Source of the DNA: an uncultured cyanobacterium
Lineage (GTDB): Bacteria > Cyanobacteriota > Cyanobacteriia > PCC-6307 > Cyanobiaceae
Length of the DNA: 59,793 nt
NCBI GenBank assembly: GCA_903935205.1
Contig: CAIZQU010000144.1
Span: 1 to 59,793 of the forward strand
Direction: 5' to 3'
This document shows, piece by piece, positions 29,338 through 37,246 of the stretch. Numbering within the stretch: position 1 is the stretch's first letter; each line of letters starts with the position of its first letter. Below the pieces are notes generated by a model. The model searched no databases and was not told the DNA's origin. It saw nothing but the letters and a program-made list of their open reading frames with translations. The translations under genes were made by a program, and so were the position numbers.

Positions 29338-30384
29338 ATGAGTAAGCCAGGATATCGCCGCGTCAAGGTGCGGAAGCGTAAACGTCTCTCTCCACGGGAT
29401 CGAATCCTTGCCCTCTTCACCCGGCTGTTTGGTTTCTCCCGTCGTCGTCGATCAACCCGATCCCGCCGTCGATCTTCCCGATCCCACAAGCGCCCGGACG
29501 GAAACAAAGTCCAATCCAACAGACATGACGTCCAATACCTGACAACTCTCGTGCAACCCCTGACTCCAGGGGCCCATTCCCACCATACCTCTCGTGCTGA
29601 CGGCGGCTCCTCCAGGGGGCGGCAGCGCTCATCCCACTCCAGCCGGGTCAGGTCCGGCCCAATCTGGCTGAGGAAATATCTCAACTCCTACCGCTTCCGC
29701 CTCCGCCGTCGTCGCCTGCGGCGCTGGTACCTCAAGAATGTCGAGATTCCGCTCTTTGATCTGCGCCGGGCCCTGACAGGCCTGCTGAGCCCGGTTCGCC
29801 GCTACCCGGCCCTGTTCCTGCCGATCGGCATCGCGGGCATCTGGTTGGCTTGGCCCCTGATCGCCCCGAGGTTGCTGTCCTTCAGCCTCAAGCCGTCGCA
29901 GAAGCCAAGGCCGGAGGTGATTTCGGTGTTTGTCGAGGACCCCACCCGCAGCATCTGGGCCCTCGACCTCTGGAAGCAGAAGCCTGGCGCCCTGCTGGTG
30001 ATGCAGGGCCGTCCCTCCAGCCAGCGGGCCAATCAGATCTATCTCCGCAACCAGGGATACTGGCCTGAAAACCAGAAGGGTCTGGTGAAGCTTGAACCCG
30101 GCTGCGACACCGTGGGTCAGGTCGCCGCTCTGGCCCGCCTGCTGCAGCAGATGAGACGACCCGGGACCCTGACGATGGTCACCAGCTATGACCATCTGCC
30201 CCGCACTCTGGCCATCGCCCGCATCGTGATCGGGCCAATGGGCTGGGACGTCGAAGGGCTGCCGGTGGTGACCCGGGACAAACGTCCGGAGAGCTCCCTG
30301 CGGCTGGTGCGCGATCAATTCCGGGCCCAGATGTTGCGCTTCACTGGCATCAGCGGCACCCGCAGCGATTCCAGCTGCGAATGA
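29338..30384 (+). CDS. DUF218 (YdcF/SanA-like) membrane protein with Arg/Ser-rich N-terminus
   Basis: This 348-residue protein has a very basic first 135 residues with RS-type stretches (FSRRRRSTRSRRRSSRSHKR at about 33-52, LRRRRLRRW at about 122-130). One membrane helix lies at about 157-178. The DUF218 domain follows at about 205-335 (VMQGRPSSQRANQIYLRNQG, TMVTSYDHLPRTLAIARIV). DUF218 proteins such as ElyC and SanA affect envelope and peptidoglycan integrity. The ATG at 29338 was chosen; an in-frame ATG at 29239 would add 33 residues. The basic tail would face the cytoplasm by the positive-inside rule. Confidence 0.72.
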   Translation: MSKPGYRRVKVRKRKRLSPRDRILALFTRLFGFSRRRRSTRSRRRSSRSHKRPDGNKVQSNRHDVQYLTTLVQPLTPGAHSHHTSRADGGSSRGRQRSSHSSRVRSGPIWLRKYLNSYRFRLRRRRLRRWYLKNVEIPLFDLRRALTGLLSPVRRYPALFLPIGIAGIWLAWPLIAPRLLSFSLKPSQKPRPEVISVFVEDPTRSIWALDLWKQKPGALLVMQGRPSSQRANQIYLRNQGYWPENQKGLVKLEPGCDTVGQVAALARLLQQMRRPGTLTMVTSYDHLPRTLAIARIVIGPMGWDVEGLPVVTRDKRPESSLRLVRDQFRAQMLRFTGISGTRSDSSCE

Positions 30385-30475
30385 CCCATCTCATTCCCGT
30401 CTCATTCCCTGCTCTGCCCCTATGGCCTCAAAAGGGATCGAACGCCAGGGTCCGTGGATGCGGCGGTCCCCAGGT

Positions 30476-31222
30476 TCAGCCTGCCTGGATCTCCTGGCCT
30501 GGAACCAGTACCGGGCGCCGATGGGGACTGTTGCCGAAATGGCGTCGAGCCACCGCCAGGATCTCTTTGTCTCCCATGCCGCCTGTATCGAGACGCAGGG
30601 AGCCGCTGATCCTCGCCAGCAGATCGGGGCGGTGGGTCTTCAGGTGATGGAGCAAGGTCCCACTGAGCTGGCTCTCGCCGTGGCCATGGCCCAGGAGCAG
30701 CACCGCATCGGCGGAGGCGATCGCAGCGGTCAGGCGACCCAGGTAATCGCTGTCGAGGGGGGCCCGCTGGCCGGCGATGTCGCGGTCATGCCGATGGCTG
30801 AGGTTCTCACCGCTTCCCCACAGGCCATGGGGGCGCAACCGCACCTCCTCCACCGTGTCCCCCTCCAGAAGAAAGGCGCGGCTGGAGACCCGCTCCAGCA
30901 CCAGCACCAGCCGTCTGCTGATGTCCCCCCTGGCCGAGCCGGCCTCGGCGTGGGGATGGTCGGGGCTGACGCCAGCCTCCTTGAGCAGATGGCGCAGCCG
31001 ACTGACGGCCTCGGCATCGAGATCGTGATGGTGGAATCCGCTGCCGAGGCGGATCCAGCTCTCCTGGCCACCCGGCATGCGGATGCGCAGCCTGTGGTCG
31101 TCGATCTGTTCCACCTCGGCGCCGAGGGCGCGGCAGAGATCCTCCGCATCGGAGCTCTTGACCCCATGGGCCATGGGATGGGCAAAGAGGCTCTGCAGGG
31201 TGCGCAGCTGCTGGCGATCCAT
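30476..31222 (-). CDS. HicA-like plus eRF1-like (baeRF/host-attachment type) protein
   Basis: This 248-residue soluble protein has two parts. Residues about 1-92 resemble the HicA-like double-stranded-RNA-binding fold: LRIRMPGGQESWIRL, then a HHHDLDAEAVSRLRHLLKEAG helix. Residues about 100-245 resemble the eRF1-like domains of bacteria (RRLVLVLERVSSRAFLLEG, a HRHDRDIAG segment, then ADAVLLLGHGHGESQL, HLKTHRPDL and ILAVARRHFG). Such proteins are suggested to act on stalled ribosomes. No GGQ loop for peptide release is seen in the expected place. The assignment is by fold pattern only. It is convergent with the DUF218 gene. Confidence 0.55.
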   Translation of the reverse strand: MDRQQLRTLQSLFAHPMAHGVKSSDAEDLCRALGAEVEQIDDHRLRIRMPGGQESWIRLGSGFHHHDLDAEAVSRLRHLLKEAGVSPDHPHAEAGSARGDISRRLVLVLERVSSRAFLLEGDTVEEVRLRPHGLWGSGENLSHRHDRDIAGQRAPLDSDYLGRLTAAIASADAVLLLGHGHGESQLSGTLLHHLKTHRPDLLARISGSLRLDTGGMGDKEILAVARRHFGNSPHRRPVLVPGQEIQAG

Positions 31223-31298
31223 GGGCGGAGGCCGGTTGTTCTGACCCTAAGGAGAGAGGCCGCGGCGGGAAGCGATCGCTGAGTCGATGGCGCAGATC

Positions 31299-31538
31299 TC
31301 ACTCCACCTTCAGCACATCCACTGCAGCGCCTAGCTTGATCAGTTCGGATGCGGCCCGCAGAGCAGCCTCATGGGTATGGAACAGGTAGGCCTGCGATGG
31401 GTTGTCCACATCCATCAGGGATCCATCCTCGGCGGCGATGGCCAGATAGGAGCCGCTGAGCCTGCGTAGCACGTAGCGCTCCGGCTGTGTGCAATCCATC
31501 GGATGGGCCGGATCGATCTCAGGAGCCCAGAAGTGCAT
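31299..31538 (-). CDS. Small conserved hypothetical protein
   Basis: This protein of about 79 residues contains ERYVLRRLSGSYLAIAAEDG and YLFHTHEAALRAASEL. It is soluble and without cysteine pairs, and looks like a small alpha/beta protein. An in-frame GTG at 31568 would add 10 residues. It lies 76 bases upstream of the eRF1-like gene on the same strand and may be cotranscribed. Function unknown. Confidence 0.55.
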   Translation of the reverse strand: MHFWAPEIDPAHPMDCTQPERYVLRRLSGSYLAIAAEDGSLMDVDNPSQAYLFHTHEAALRAASELIKLGAAVDVLKVE

Positions 31539-31620
31539 GGTTTGGGTGGAGGGGCGGGGTGAGGTCACTGGGAGGCTTCCGGGCGCACCCTAATTGGATC
31601 GACCCCTCAGACCGGAGGAT

Positions 31621-31866
31621 TCAGGGAGACATCACATGGGCGGGATCGTTCAGAAGGGGCTGGTGGTGAACCTCCGCCCACTGAACCAGCTGCTGGGCCT
31701 GCCACAGGGTCGGGGTTCGCAGACAGTGCTGGGCGGCGTCGCAGACCTGATAACCACCGCCTTCGACGGGCTGGATTGTCGATCCGGCCGGGGTGGTGAT
31801 CACAGGAGGGCCTGCTTCGATGCCGGCGGATGGGCCGGTAGACAAGCGCGTGGGTTGAAGGTCCAT
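31621..31866 (-). CDS. Small hypothetical protein
   Basis: This protein of about 81 residues contains PPVITTPAGSTIQPVEGGGY and the C-terminal segment LWQAQQLVQWAEVHHQPLL. The ATG at 31866 is chosen; the frame is open to 31938. I do not recognise it. It may be real because its coding frame shows organised hydrophobic spacing and it lies in line with the next gene. Confidence 0.4.
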   Translation of the reverse strand: MDLQPTRLSTGPSAGIEAGPPVITTPAGSTIQPVEGGGYQVCDAAQHCLRTPTLWQAQQLVQWAEVHHQPLLNDPAHVMSP

Positions 31867-32062
31867 CGGCCCCGGGCAGCGGCTGGGTGACCTTTCCACA
31901 CCTACTCCCCGCCTGGACCCCATAGCGGCCTTGCGCAATCAGCCGTTGCCCGGGGGGCGGGGTGCCGCTTTCCGCTCAACCGAGAGGGCCCTGGCGATCC
32001 GCCGCTCTGGCGGATCGTCACCGGTGGCTGGAATGATGGGGATTGCCCAGCCAAGCGACCCG

Positions 32063-32179
32063 ATGTACACCGACTGGACTGCCGTGATCCTGCTGTTGCT
32101 GACGGCGGCGCCACTGGCGGCCGTTGTGGCCACTGCCGCCTTCTTCATCTGGCGTGGACCGAGGAAACCGCTGCCCTGA
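32063..32179 (+). CDS. Possible 38-residue single-helix membrane protein
   Basis: The short frame starts YTDWTAVILLLL and forms one membrane helix followed by a basic end (FIWRGPRKPLP). It overlaps the 3' end of the convergent gene at 32145. Small one-helix proteins of this kind are common in picocyanobacteria. No family is recognised. Confidence 0.35.
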   Translation: MYTDWTAVILLLLTAAPLAAVVATAAFFIWRGPRKPLP

Positions 32180-32366
32180 GGTCCGAGAAGAGCAGCTCGC
32201 GCTGCACCTCCGTGGGCAGCTGTCCCTGGCCCAGGCAGTCCAGGCAGGTTCGGAACTGCTGGTCGCCCATCCTCAGAATGCCGCTGCCCCCACAACGGGA
32301 GCAGGTCAGCCCATGGGAGGCCAGGGCCGCAGAGGCCGGTGGAGCATGGGAAGGAATGGCTGTCAT
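32145..32366 (-). CDS. Small DnaJ-type zinc-finger protein
   Basis: This 73-residue protein contains two CxxCxGxG-type modules, CSRCGGSGI and CLDCLGQGQ, the zinc-binding motif of the DnaJ central domain. Small stand-alone proteins of this type in cyanobacteria and plants (BSD2-like) act as thiol or folding helpers. Its role here is inferred from the motif only. It overlaps the short membrane-protein frame on the other strand by 35 bases. Confidence 0.65.
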   Translation of the reverse strand: MTAIPSHAPPASAALASHGLTCSRCGGSGILRMGDQQFRTCLDCLGQGQLPTEVQRELLFSDLRAAVSSVHAR

Positions 32367-32526
32367 GGCAGCGGCCTGGTCGTGGTCTTGATCCCCACAC
32401 TGTGGCGGAGATCTCTGGTTGTGATCCCGAAACCTTCCTTAAATCCGCAGGCGGAATGCCGACCTTGCCATCCCGACCGCGCCGATCAGGGAGTAGGCCG
32501 TCGTCCAGGCGCCATCGCCGCTGGTC

Positions 32527-33570
32527 CTAACCGGGCCCAGGGCTGCCGCCGCCTGACCCCTCGGCACCAGCGGCCCTGAGGCTGCGCTCCAGGGTCGCCA
32601 GATCAACGCTGGCCAGCAGCTCCCGGGCGCTTAATCGGGACCCTGCCGGCACCAGCCCCAGACTGGCGGCCAGCTCTCCCACCACAGCCGGCCCATCGAG
32701 ACCGCGGCTTCGGAATCCCTCGACTCCCTCGGCTCCCTGCCGCTTGCTGAGTCGCTGGCCATGGCCATCCCGCCAGAGGGGAACGTGGCCATAGCGGGGA
32801 GGCTGCTGCCCCAGGGCGGCCATCACGGCCACCTGAGGGGCGGTGGAGGACCAGAGGTCCTCGCCGCGCACCACATCGCTGATACCAAGCAGCAGTTCAT
32901 CCAGGGCGGTGGCCAGGTGATAGGCCACCAGTCCGTCGGCCCGCCGCAGCACCGGATCCCCAACCGCCGAGCGTCCATCGACCCTGCCGGGTCGTGCGAA
33001 TCGCTCCTGCCAGAGCAGCGATCCCTCGCCAAGCTGCAGGCGCCAGCTCGGCAGACGACCCTCGCGAGGTCCCCAGAGCCGAGGCAGCCCCCGACAGAAG
33101 CCTGGATACACCTGCAGCCCGCCATGGGGGGCTGAAATATCCGCCAGCATCCTGCGGCTGCAGGCGCAGGGATAGAGCAGACCGCCCCGGCGCAGAACCG
33201 AAAGCACGGTGGAATACAACCCTCGACGCCCGCTCTGGTACAGCACGGGCCCGTCCCACTCGAGGCCGAGCCAGCGAAGATCCGCCTGAATCGATTCCGC
33301 CGCGCCAGCTTTGTTGCGGGGAACGTCCAGATCGTCGAGGCGAAGCAGCCAGGAACCGGCCTGGAGGCGCGCATCCAGCCAGCTCAGCAGGGCCGTGCGC
33401 AGGTTGCCCCGGTGCAGAGGGCCGGTGGGGGAAGGGGCGAATCGTCCCCTGTAGCCACCCTGGCGTTGGTGAACCCCATCAAGCATTCGCCCGATCAGGT
33501 GGTCGGGCAGGGCCAGGAGCGTCTGGCTGGCATCCCCCCTCGGTTCTGCTTCGCAGCTGGGAAGGTCCAT
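32527..33570 (-). CDS. gluQ: Glutamyl-queuosine tRNA(Asp) synthetase
   Basis: This 347-residue paralogue of the glutamyl-tRNA synthetase catalytic domain attaches Glu to queuosine at position 34 of tRNA-Asp. It has the HIGH-region GRFAPSPTGPLHRGNLRTAL and zinc ligands in CACSRRM with YPGFCRG. DVVRGEDLWSSTAPQV follows, and the KMSKS equivalent is LSKRQG. It lacks an anticodon-binding domain, which separates it from GltX. The C-terminal half is slightly longer than in E. coli GluQ. It lies downstream of the HU gene. Confidence 0.9.
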   Translation of the reverse strand: MDLPSCEAEPRGDASQTLLALPDHLIGRMLDGVHQRQGGYRGRFAPSPTGPLHRGNLRTALLSWLDARLQAGSWLLRLDDLDVPRNKAGAAESIQADLRWLGLEWDGPVLYQSGRRGLYSTVLSVLRRGGLLYPCACSRRMLADISAPHGGLQVYPGFCRGLPRLWGPREGRLPSWRLQLGEGSLLWQERFARPGRVDGRSAVGDPVLRRADGLVAYHLATALDELLLGISDVVRGEDLWSSTAPQVAVMAALGQQPPRYGHVPLWRDGHGQRLSKRQGAEGVEGFRSRGLDGPAVVGELAASLGLVPAGSRLSARELLASVDLATLERSLRAAGAEGSGGGSPGPG

Positions 33571-33624
33571 CCCGGAAACATTCCCTGGAACCCCCAGGAT
33601 CTCAGGGGACCGCGATCCCTGAAA

Positions 33625-33655
33625 CGATGGGCCTGACGGACACGGTCAGGCCATC
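33625..33655 (-). terminator. Likely terminator of the HU gene
   Basis: GGCCTGAC and GTCAGGCC form an 8-base-pair stem, extended on both sides by further pairs. CGTTTC follows on the minus strand. It lies about 75 bases after the HU stop and 55 bases before gluQ. The T-tract is weak. Confidence 0.45.
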
Positions 33656-33728
33656 GCAACGATGGACCCTGGCTTCCCGATCGGGGCAGGTTCCCTGCAG
33701 GGCCGCCGGGACGCCCCCGCGCGGTGTA

Positions 33729-34004
33729 TCAGCCCTGAACCTTGTCCTTGAACAGTTTGCCGGCAGTGAACGCGGGCACGCGCTTGGCAGGGATCTTGAT
33801 CTTCTGGCCGGTCTTGGGATTCAGACCCTGACGGGCCGAACGGTCGCGGGCCTCGAAGGAGCCGAAGCCGAGGATCGAAACCTTCTTGCCCTCAACCACC
33901 GAGTCGATGATGGTGTCGATGGCAGCGTCCACCACCTGGGACACTTCGGTCTTGGTGAGCTCGGTGCGAGCTGCGACGTGGTTGACGAGATCAGCTTTGT
34001 TCAT
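33729..34004 (-). CDS. hup: HU family DNA-binding protein
   Basis: This 91-residue protein starts MNKADLVNHVAART and carries the HU signature GFGSFEARDRSARQGLNPKT, with the DNA-contacting arm and the KVPAF-like RVPAFTAGK end. It is a nucleoid-associated protein that bends DNA as a dimer. The ATG at 34004 gives the canonical N-terminus. Confidence 0.95.
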   Translation of the reverse strand: MNKADLVNHVAARTELTKTEVSQVVDAAIDTIIDSVVEGKKVSILGFGSFEARDRSARQGLNPKTGQKIKIPAKRVPAFTAGKLFKDKVQG

Positions 34005-34214
34005 GGGTGACGAGAGGCCTCCGAATGGCGGACGAGTCGGTGGATGGAGCGAACGGGAGAGGGCGGTTGGCGATGGGAGGCAAATCGGAGCTTGGCCGAC
34101 CGCCGCTTCCTGGAGCGCGCCAATCGTATGGACGCTGGCCCCGTCCGGCAACATGAAAAGGCAAGCATCCACAGGAATCTTGCCCCCGATCAGTATGGCA
34201 AGCCCTCTCCGGCC

Positions 34215-34994
34215 TCAGAGCGGCGGCGGCTCAGCGGCCCGATCGAGGCGCAGCGCCGCCAGCAGGGCCGCCCCCTGCGGTACCAGCCGCTCCCCCCGCA
34301 GGGCTCCAAGGGCGGCACCGGTGGCGATCCAGTCCGGGGAACCCTGGGGAAGCCGCTCCCGCAGCAGGGCCAGGCTGCGGAGTTGCCGAGGCCAGTGGAA
34401 CGTGCGGCGACTGTGCAGGGGTTCCAGTCGATCGGGCGCCACGGGCAGCAGCAGCCGTCCGCAGAACAGGCCGTCCCCGGCATCCGAAGCGGAGGCAGCC
34501 CCGTGGAGCACGCAGGAACCCGGGCTGGGGCCGGGGGTCCAGAGCAGCAGCAGGCCGGGACCCAGGCTCAGCGCCTCGCCGAATGACAGCAGGGGGGCCA
34601 CCCCGGGCAAGAGGTAGGCCTCCTGCTCCTGGACCAGCACCGGCCACCCCAATCGCTCCTGCAGCCGCCGGCAGCGGCCGTGGCCGTCCCGGCCGGTGAG
34701 CACGATCCGACCGGCCTGGGGGTCGCCGGCACGTCGGCCCCGGGCCGACAGGAAGCTGAGATTGGCCTCCGTGAGAGCCGGACAATCGATCAGCAGATCC
34801 AGACCGTGACTTTCCAGCAACCAGGCGCTTCCCCCCTGGGTGTCGCGGTTGGGGGCGAACAGCCAGAGTCCCGGCGCCACGGCCTGGGGGGGGCGACCCG
34901 GTTCCAGGGGAGGCGTGGACCAGCCTGAGGGCTCGGAGCTGGCTGGGGCTGGCTCCGAGCTGGAGGCCGTGGAGGGGGGGGCGGGTTCGATCAA
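34215..34994 (-). CDS. Degenerate metallo-beta-lactamase-fold protein
   Basis: This 259-residue protein has the order of MBL-fold proteins: NRDTQGGSAWLLESHGLDLLIDCP, then the loop where HxHxDH is expected, then a TPGxxPGS turn. The metal motif is lost: positions 100-107 read TGRDGHGR. The TPGHTPGS turn reads TPGPSPGS (153-160), so a metal-ligand histidine is missing there too. It probably does not bind two metals and may be a non-catalytic relative. The start appears to be a TTG at 34994. It is divergent from glgX. Confidence 0.65.
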   Translation of the reverse strand: MIEPAPPSTASSSEPAPASSEPSGWSTPPLEPGRPPQAVAPGLWLFAPNRDTQGGSAWLLESHGLDLLIDCPALTEANLSFLSARGRRAGDPQAGRIVLTGRDGHGRCRRLQERLGWPVLVQEQEAYLLPGVAPLLSFGEALSLGPGLLLLWTPGPSPGSCVLHGAASASDAGDGLFCGRLLLPVAPDRLEPLHSRRTFHWPRQLRSLALLRERLPQGSPDWIATGAALGALRGERLVPQGAALLAALRLDRAAEPPPL

Positions 34995-35161
34995 GCGCAG
35001 CAGCCCGGTCGGAAGGAACCCTGCCGCATCGCCGAGCGTCGGGGCAATGGGCTACGGCGGCCAGCGGGCCGGCCGGGGGGCGTGGACGTGCGCGACCGAT
35101 CGGCACCGCCGCGCTGGGGGGGAGTCAGGGCCTTAGCCTGAGACAACCCCTGACCAGGCCC

Positions 35162-37228
35162 TTGTCGGCGATCCGGATCGGAACACCATGGCCGCTGGGG
35201 GCTTCGGTCACGCCCCGCGGTGTCAACTTCTCCGTGGTGGCGCCCCTGGCGACCAGGGTTGAGCTGCTGCTTTTCAGCGAGGCCCGCGCCTGCGAACCGC
35301 AGCGGGTGATCGAACTCGACCTGCTCAAGCACCGCTCCGGCGACCACTGGCATGTGGAAGTCGAAGGGATCGGCATCGGCTGGTGCTACGGCTATCGCGT
35401 GTTCGGACCGCTGCAGAGCGGTGCCCATGGCTTCAATCCCTCAAAGGTGCTGCTCGATCCCTGCGCCCGGGCGATCGCCGGTTGGGAGGTCTACGACCGT
35501 GGCGCGGCCGTCGGGGCGGTGCCGAACACCGCCAGCTGCCTCAAGGGGGTGGTGACGGAGCGGGACCGCTTTGATTTCCTCTCGGCCCCGCGGCCCCGCC
35601 ACCGCTGGCAGAGCAGCGTGATCTATGAATTGCATGTCGGTGGCTTCACCCAGGGACCGGGCTGCCCGGTGGCGAAGGAGCGCCAGGGCACGTTGCTGGG
35701 TCTGATCGAGGTGCTGCCGCAGTTGAAAGATCTCGGTGTCACAGCGATCGAGCTGCTGCCTGTGATGGCCTTCGATCTGCAGGACGCACCAGCCGGCCGT
35801 TATCACCACTGGGGCTACAGCCCGATCAGTTGGATGGCCCCCCATCCGGGCTACATGGTGGATCCAGATCCCCTGGCGGCTCGCCGTGAGATGCGCGAGC
35901 TGGTGGCGGCCTGCCATCGGGCGGGCCTGGAGGTGATCCTTGATGTGGTCTACAACCACACCACGGAGGGCAATCAGAATGGCCCCACGATCAGCTGGCG
36001 TGGCTTCGCAGACACGCTCTACTACTACCAGAACAGTCGCGGCGATTACCTTGATGTCAGTGGCTGCGGTAACAGCATTGCCGCCAACCGGCCCCTGGTG
36101 CGGCGACTGATCCTTGAATCGCTTCGCTGCTGGGCGGTCGAACTGGGCATCGATGGGTTCCGTTTCGATCTGGGTATCGCCCTCAGTCGCGGCGAGGAGC
36201 TCGCTCCCCTGGATCTTCCGCCCCTGTTCGAGGAGATCGAGGCCGATCCTGATCTGGCCGATCTCAAGTTGATCAGTGAGCCCTGGGATTGCGGAGGTCT
36301 CTATCGCCTCGCCGATTTCCCCGCCCGCAGGGTGGCCAGTTGGAACGGGCGCTTCCGCGACGACCTGCGCCGCTTCTGGAAGGGTGATGAACGCACGGTT
36401 TGGCCACTGAGCCAGCGGCTGGCGGGAAATCCAGACCTGTTCGGTGGTCAGCCGGCGGCGCTCGGGCGCACGATCACCTTCCTCACCTCCCATGACGGCT
36501 TCACCCTTGCCGATCTGGTCAGCTACGACCGCAAGCACAACCTGGCCAACGGCGAGAACGACCGCGATGGCGACAACCACAACAACAGCTGGAACCACGG
36601 TGCCGAGGGGCCGACCACCGATCCAGGGATCCTGGCCCTGAGGGAGCGGCAGCTGCGCAACCTGCTCAGCACCATGCTGCTGGCCCCCGGGGTGCCGATG
36701 CTGCTGATGGGCGATGAGGTGCGCCGCAGCCAGGGTGGCAACAACAACACCTGGTGCCAGAACAATCCCCTCGGCTGGATGCATTGGCAGCCCGATCAGG
36801 AGGACCTTGCCCTGCGGCGCTTCCTGCAGCGGTTGCTGGCCTTACGGCGCCGTCTGGCACCCCTGCTCAACCCCGAATTGCCGATTGCTGATGGTCCACC
36901 CCGTCGCGGCGGGGAGGGCATGGCCCACTGGCGCGAGTGGCATGGTGTGGAATGGCGCCAGCCCGACTGGGCGAGCTGGTCCCACTCCCTCGCCTGGAGC
37001 CTCCAGGACCATGAGCGAGGCAGCCTGCTCTGGTGCGGCCTCAACGCCTACTACCAGCCGATGCGCTTCGCCGTGCCCCCCTGCACCAGCGGCTGGCGCA
37101 GGGTGATCGACACCGCCCTGGGACCGGATCAGGATCTCCCTGAGGATCCGCCGCTGTTTGCCGAGAGTTCGGCCCTGCTCCAGAGCCGAAGCCTGCTGCT
37201 GTTGCTGGCCGAACCGCTCCTGGACTGA
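35162..37228 (+). CDS. glgX: Glycogen debranching enzyme (isoamylase type)
   Basis: This 688-residue GH13 enzyme hydrolyses alpha-1,6 branches in glycogen. It has an N-terminal CBM48 domain (TPRGVNFSVVAPLATRVELL) and the four GH13 regions: VILDVVYNHTTEG, DGFRFD (nucleophile Asp near 337), SEPWD (acid Glu near 373) and TSHDGFT (Asp near 445). It has the debranching-type segment NGENDRDGDNHNNSWN. The start seems to be the TTG at 35162 (SAIRIGTPWPLGAS); no ATG or GTG gives a normal N-terminus. No other glycogen genes are nearby. Confidence 0.93.
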   Translation: MSAIRIGTPWPLGASVTPRGVNFSVVAPLATRVELLLFSEARACEPQRVIELDLLKHRSGDHWHVEVEGIGIGWCYGYRVFGPLQSGAHGFNPSKVLLDPCARAIAGWEVYDRGAAVGAVPNTASCLKGVVTERDRFDFLSAPRPRHRWQSSVIYELHVGGFTQGPGCPVAKERQGTLLGLIEVLPQLKDLGVTAIELLPVMAFDLQDAPAGRYHHWGYSPISWMAPHPGYMVDPDPLAARREMRELVAACHRAGLEVILDVVYNHTTEGNQNGPTISWRGFADTLYYYQNSRGDYLDVSGCGNSIAANRPLVRRLILESLRCWAVELGIDGFRFDLGIALSRGEELAPLDLPPLFEEIEADPDLADLKLISEPWDCGGLYRLADFPARRVASWNGRFRDDLRRFWKGDERTVWPLSQRLAGNPDLFGGQPAALGRTITFLTSHDGFTLADLVSYDRKHNLANGENDRDGDNHNNSWNHGAEGPTTDPGILALRERQLRNLLSTMLLAPGVPMLLMGDEVRRSQGGNNNTWCQNNPLGWMHWQPDQEDLALRRFLQRLLALRRRLAPLLNPELPIADGPPRRGGEGMAHWREWHGVEWRQPDWASWSHSLAWSLQDHERGSLLWCGLNAYYQPMRFAVPPCTSGWRRVIDTALGPDQDLPEDPPLFAESSALLQSRSLLLLLAEPLLD

Positions 37229-37246
37229 GGGGCCGTCCGGCCGTTC

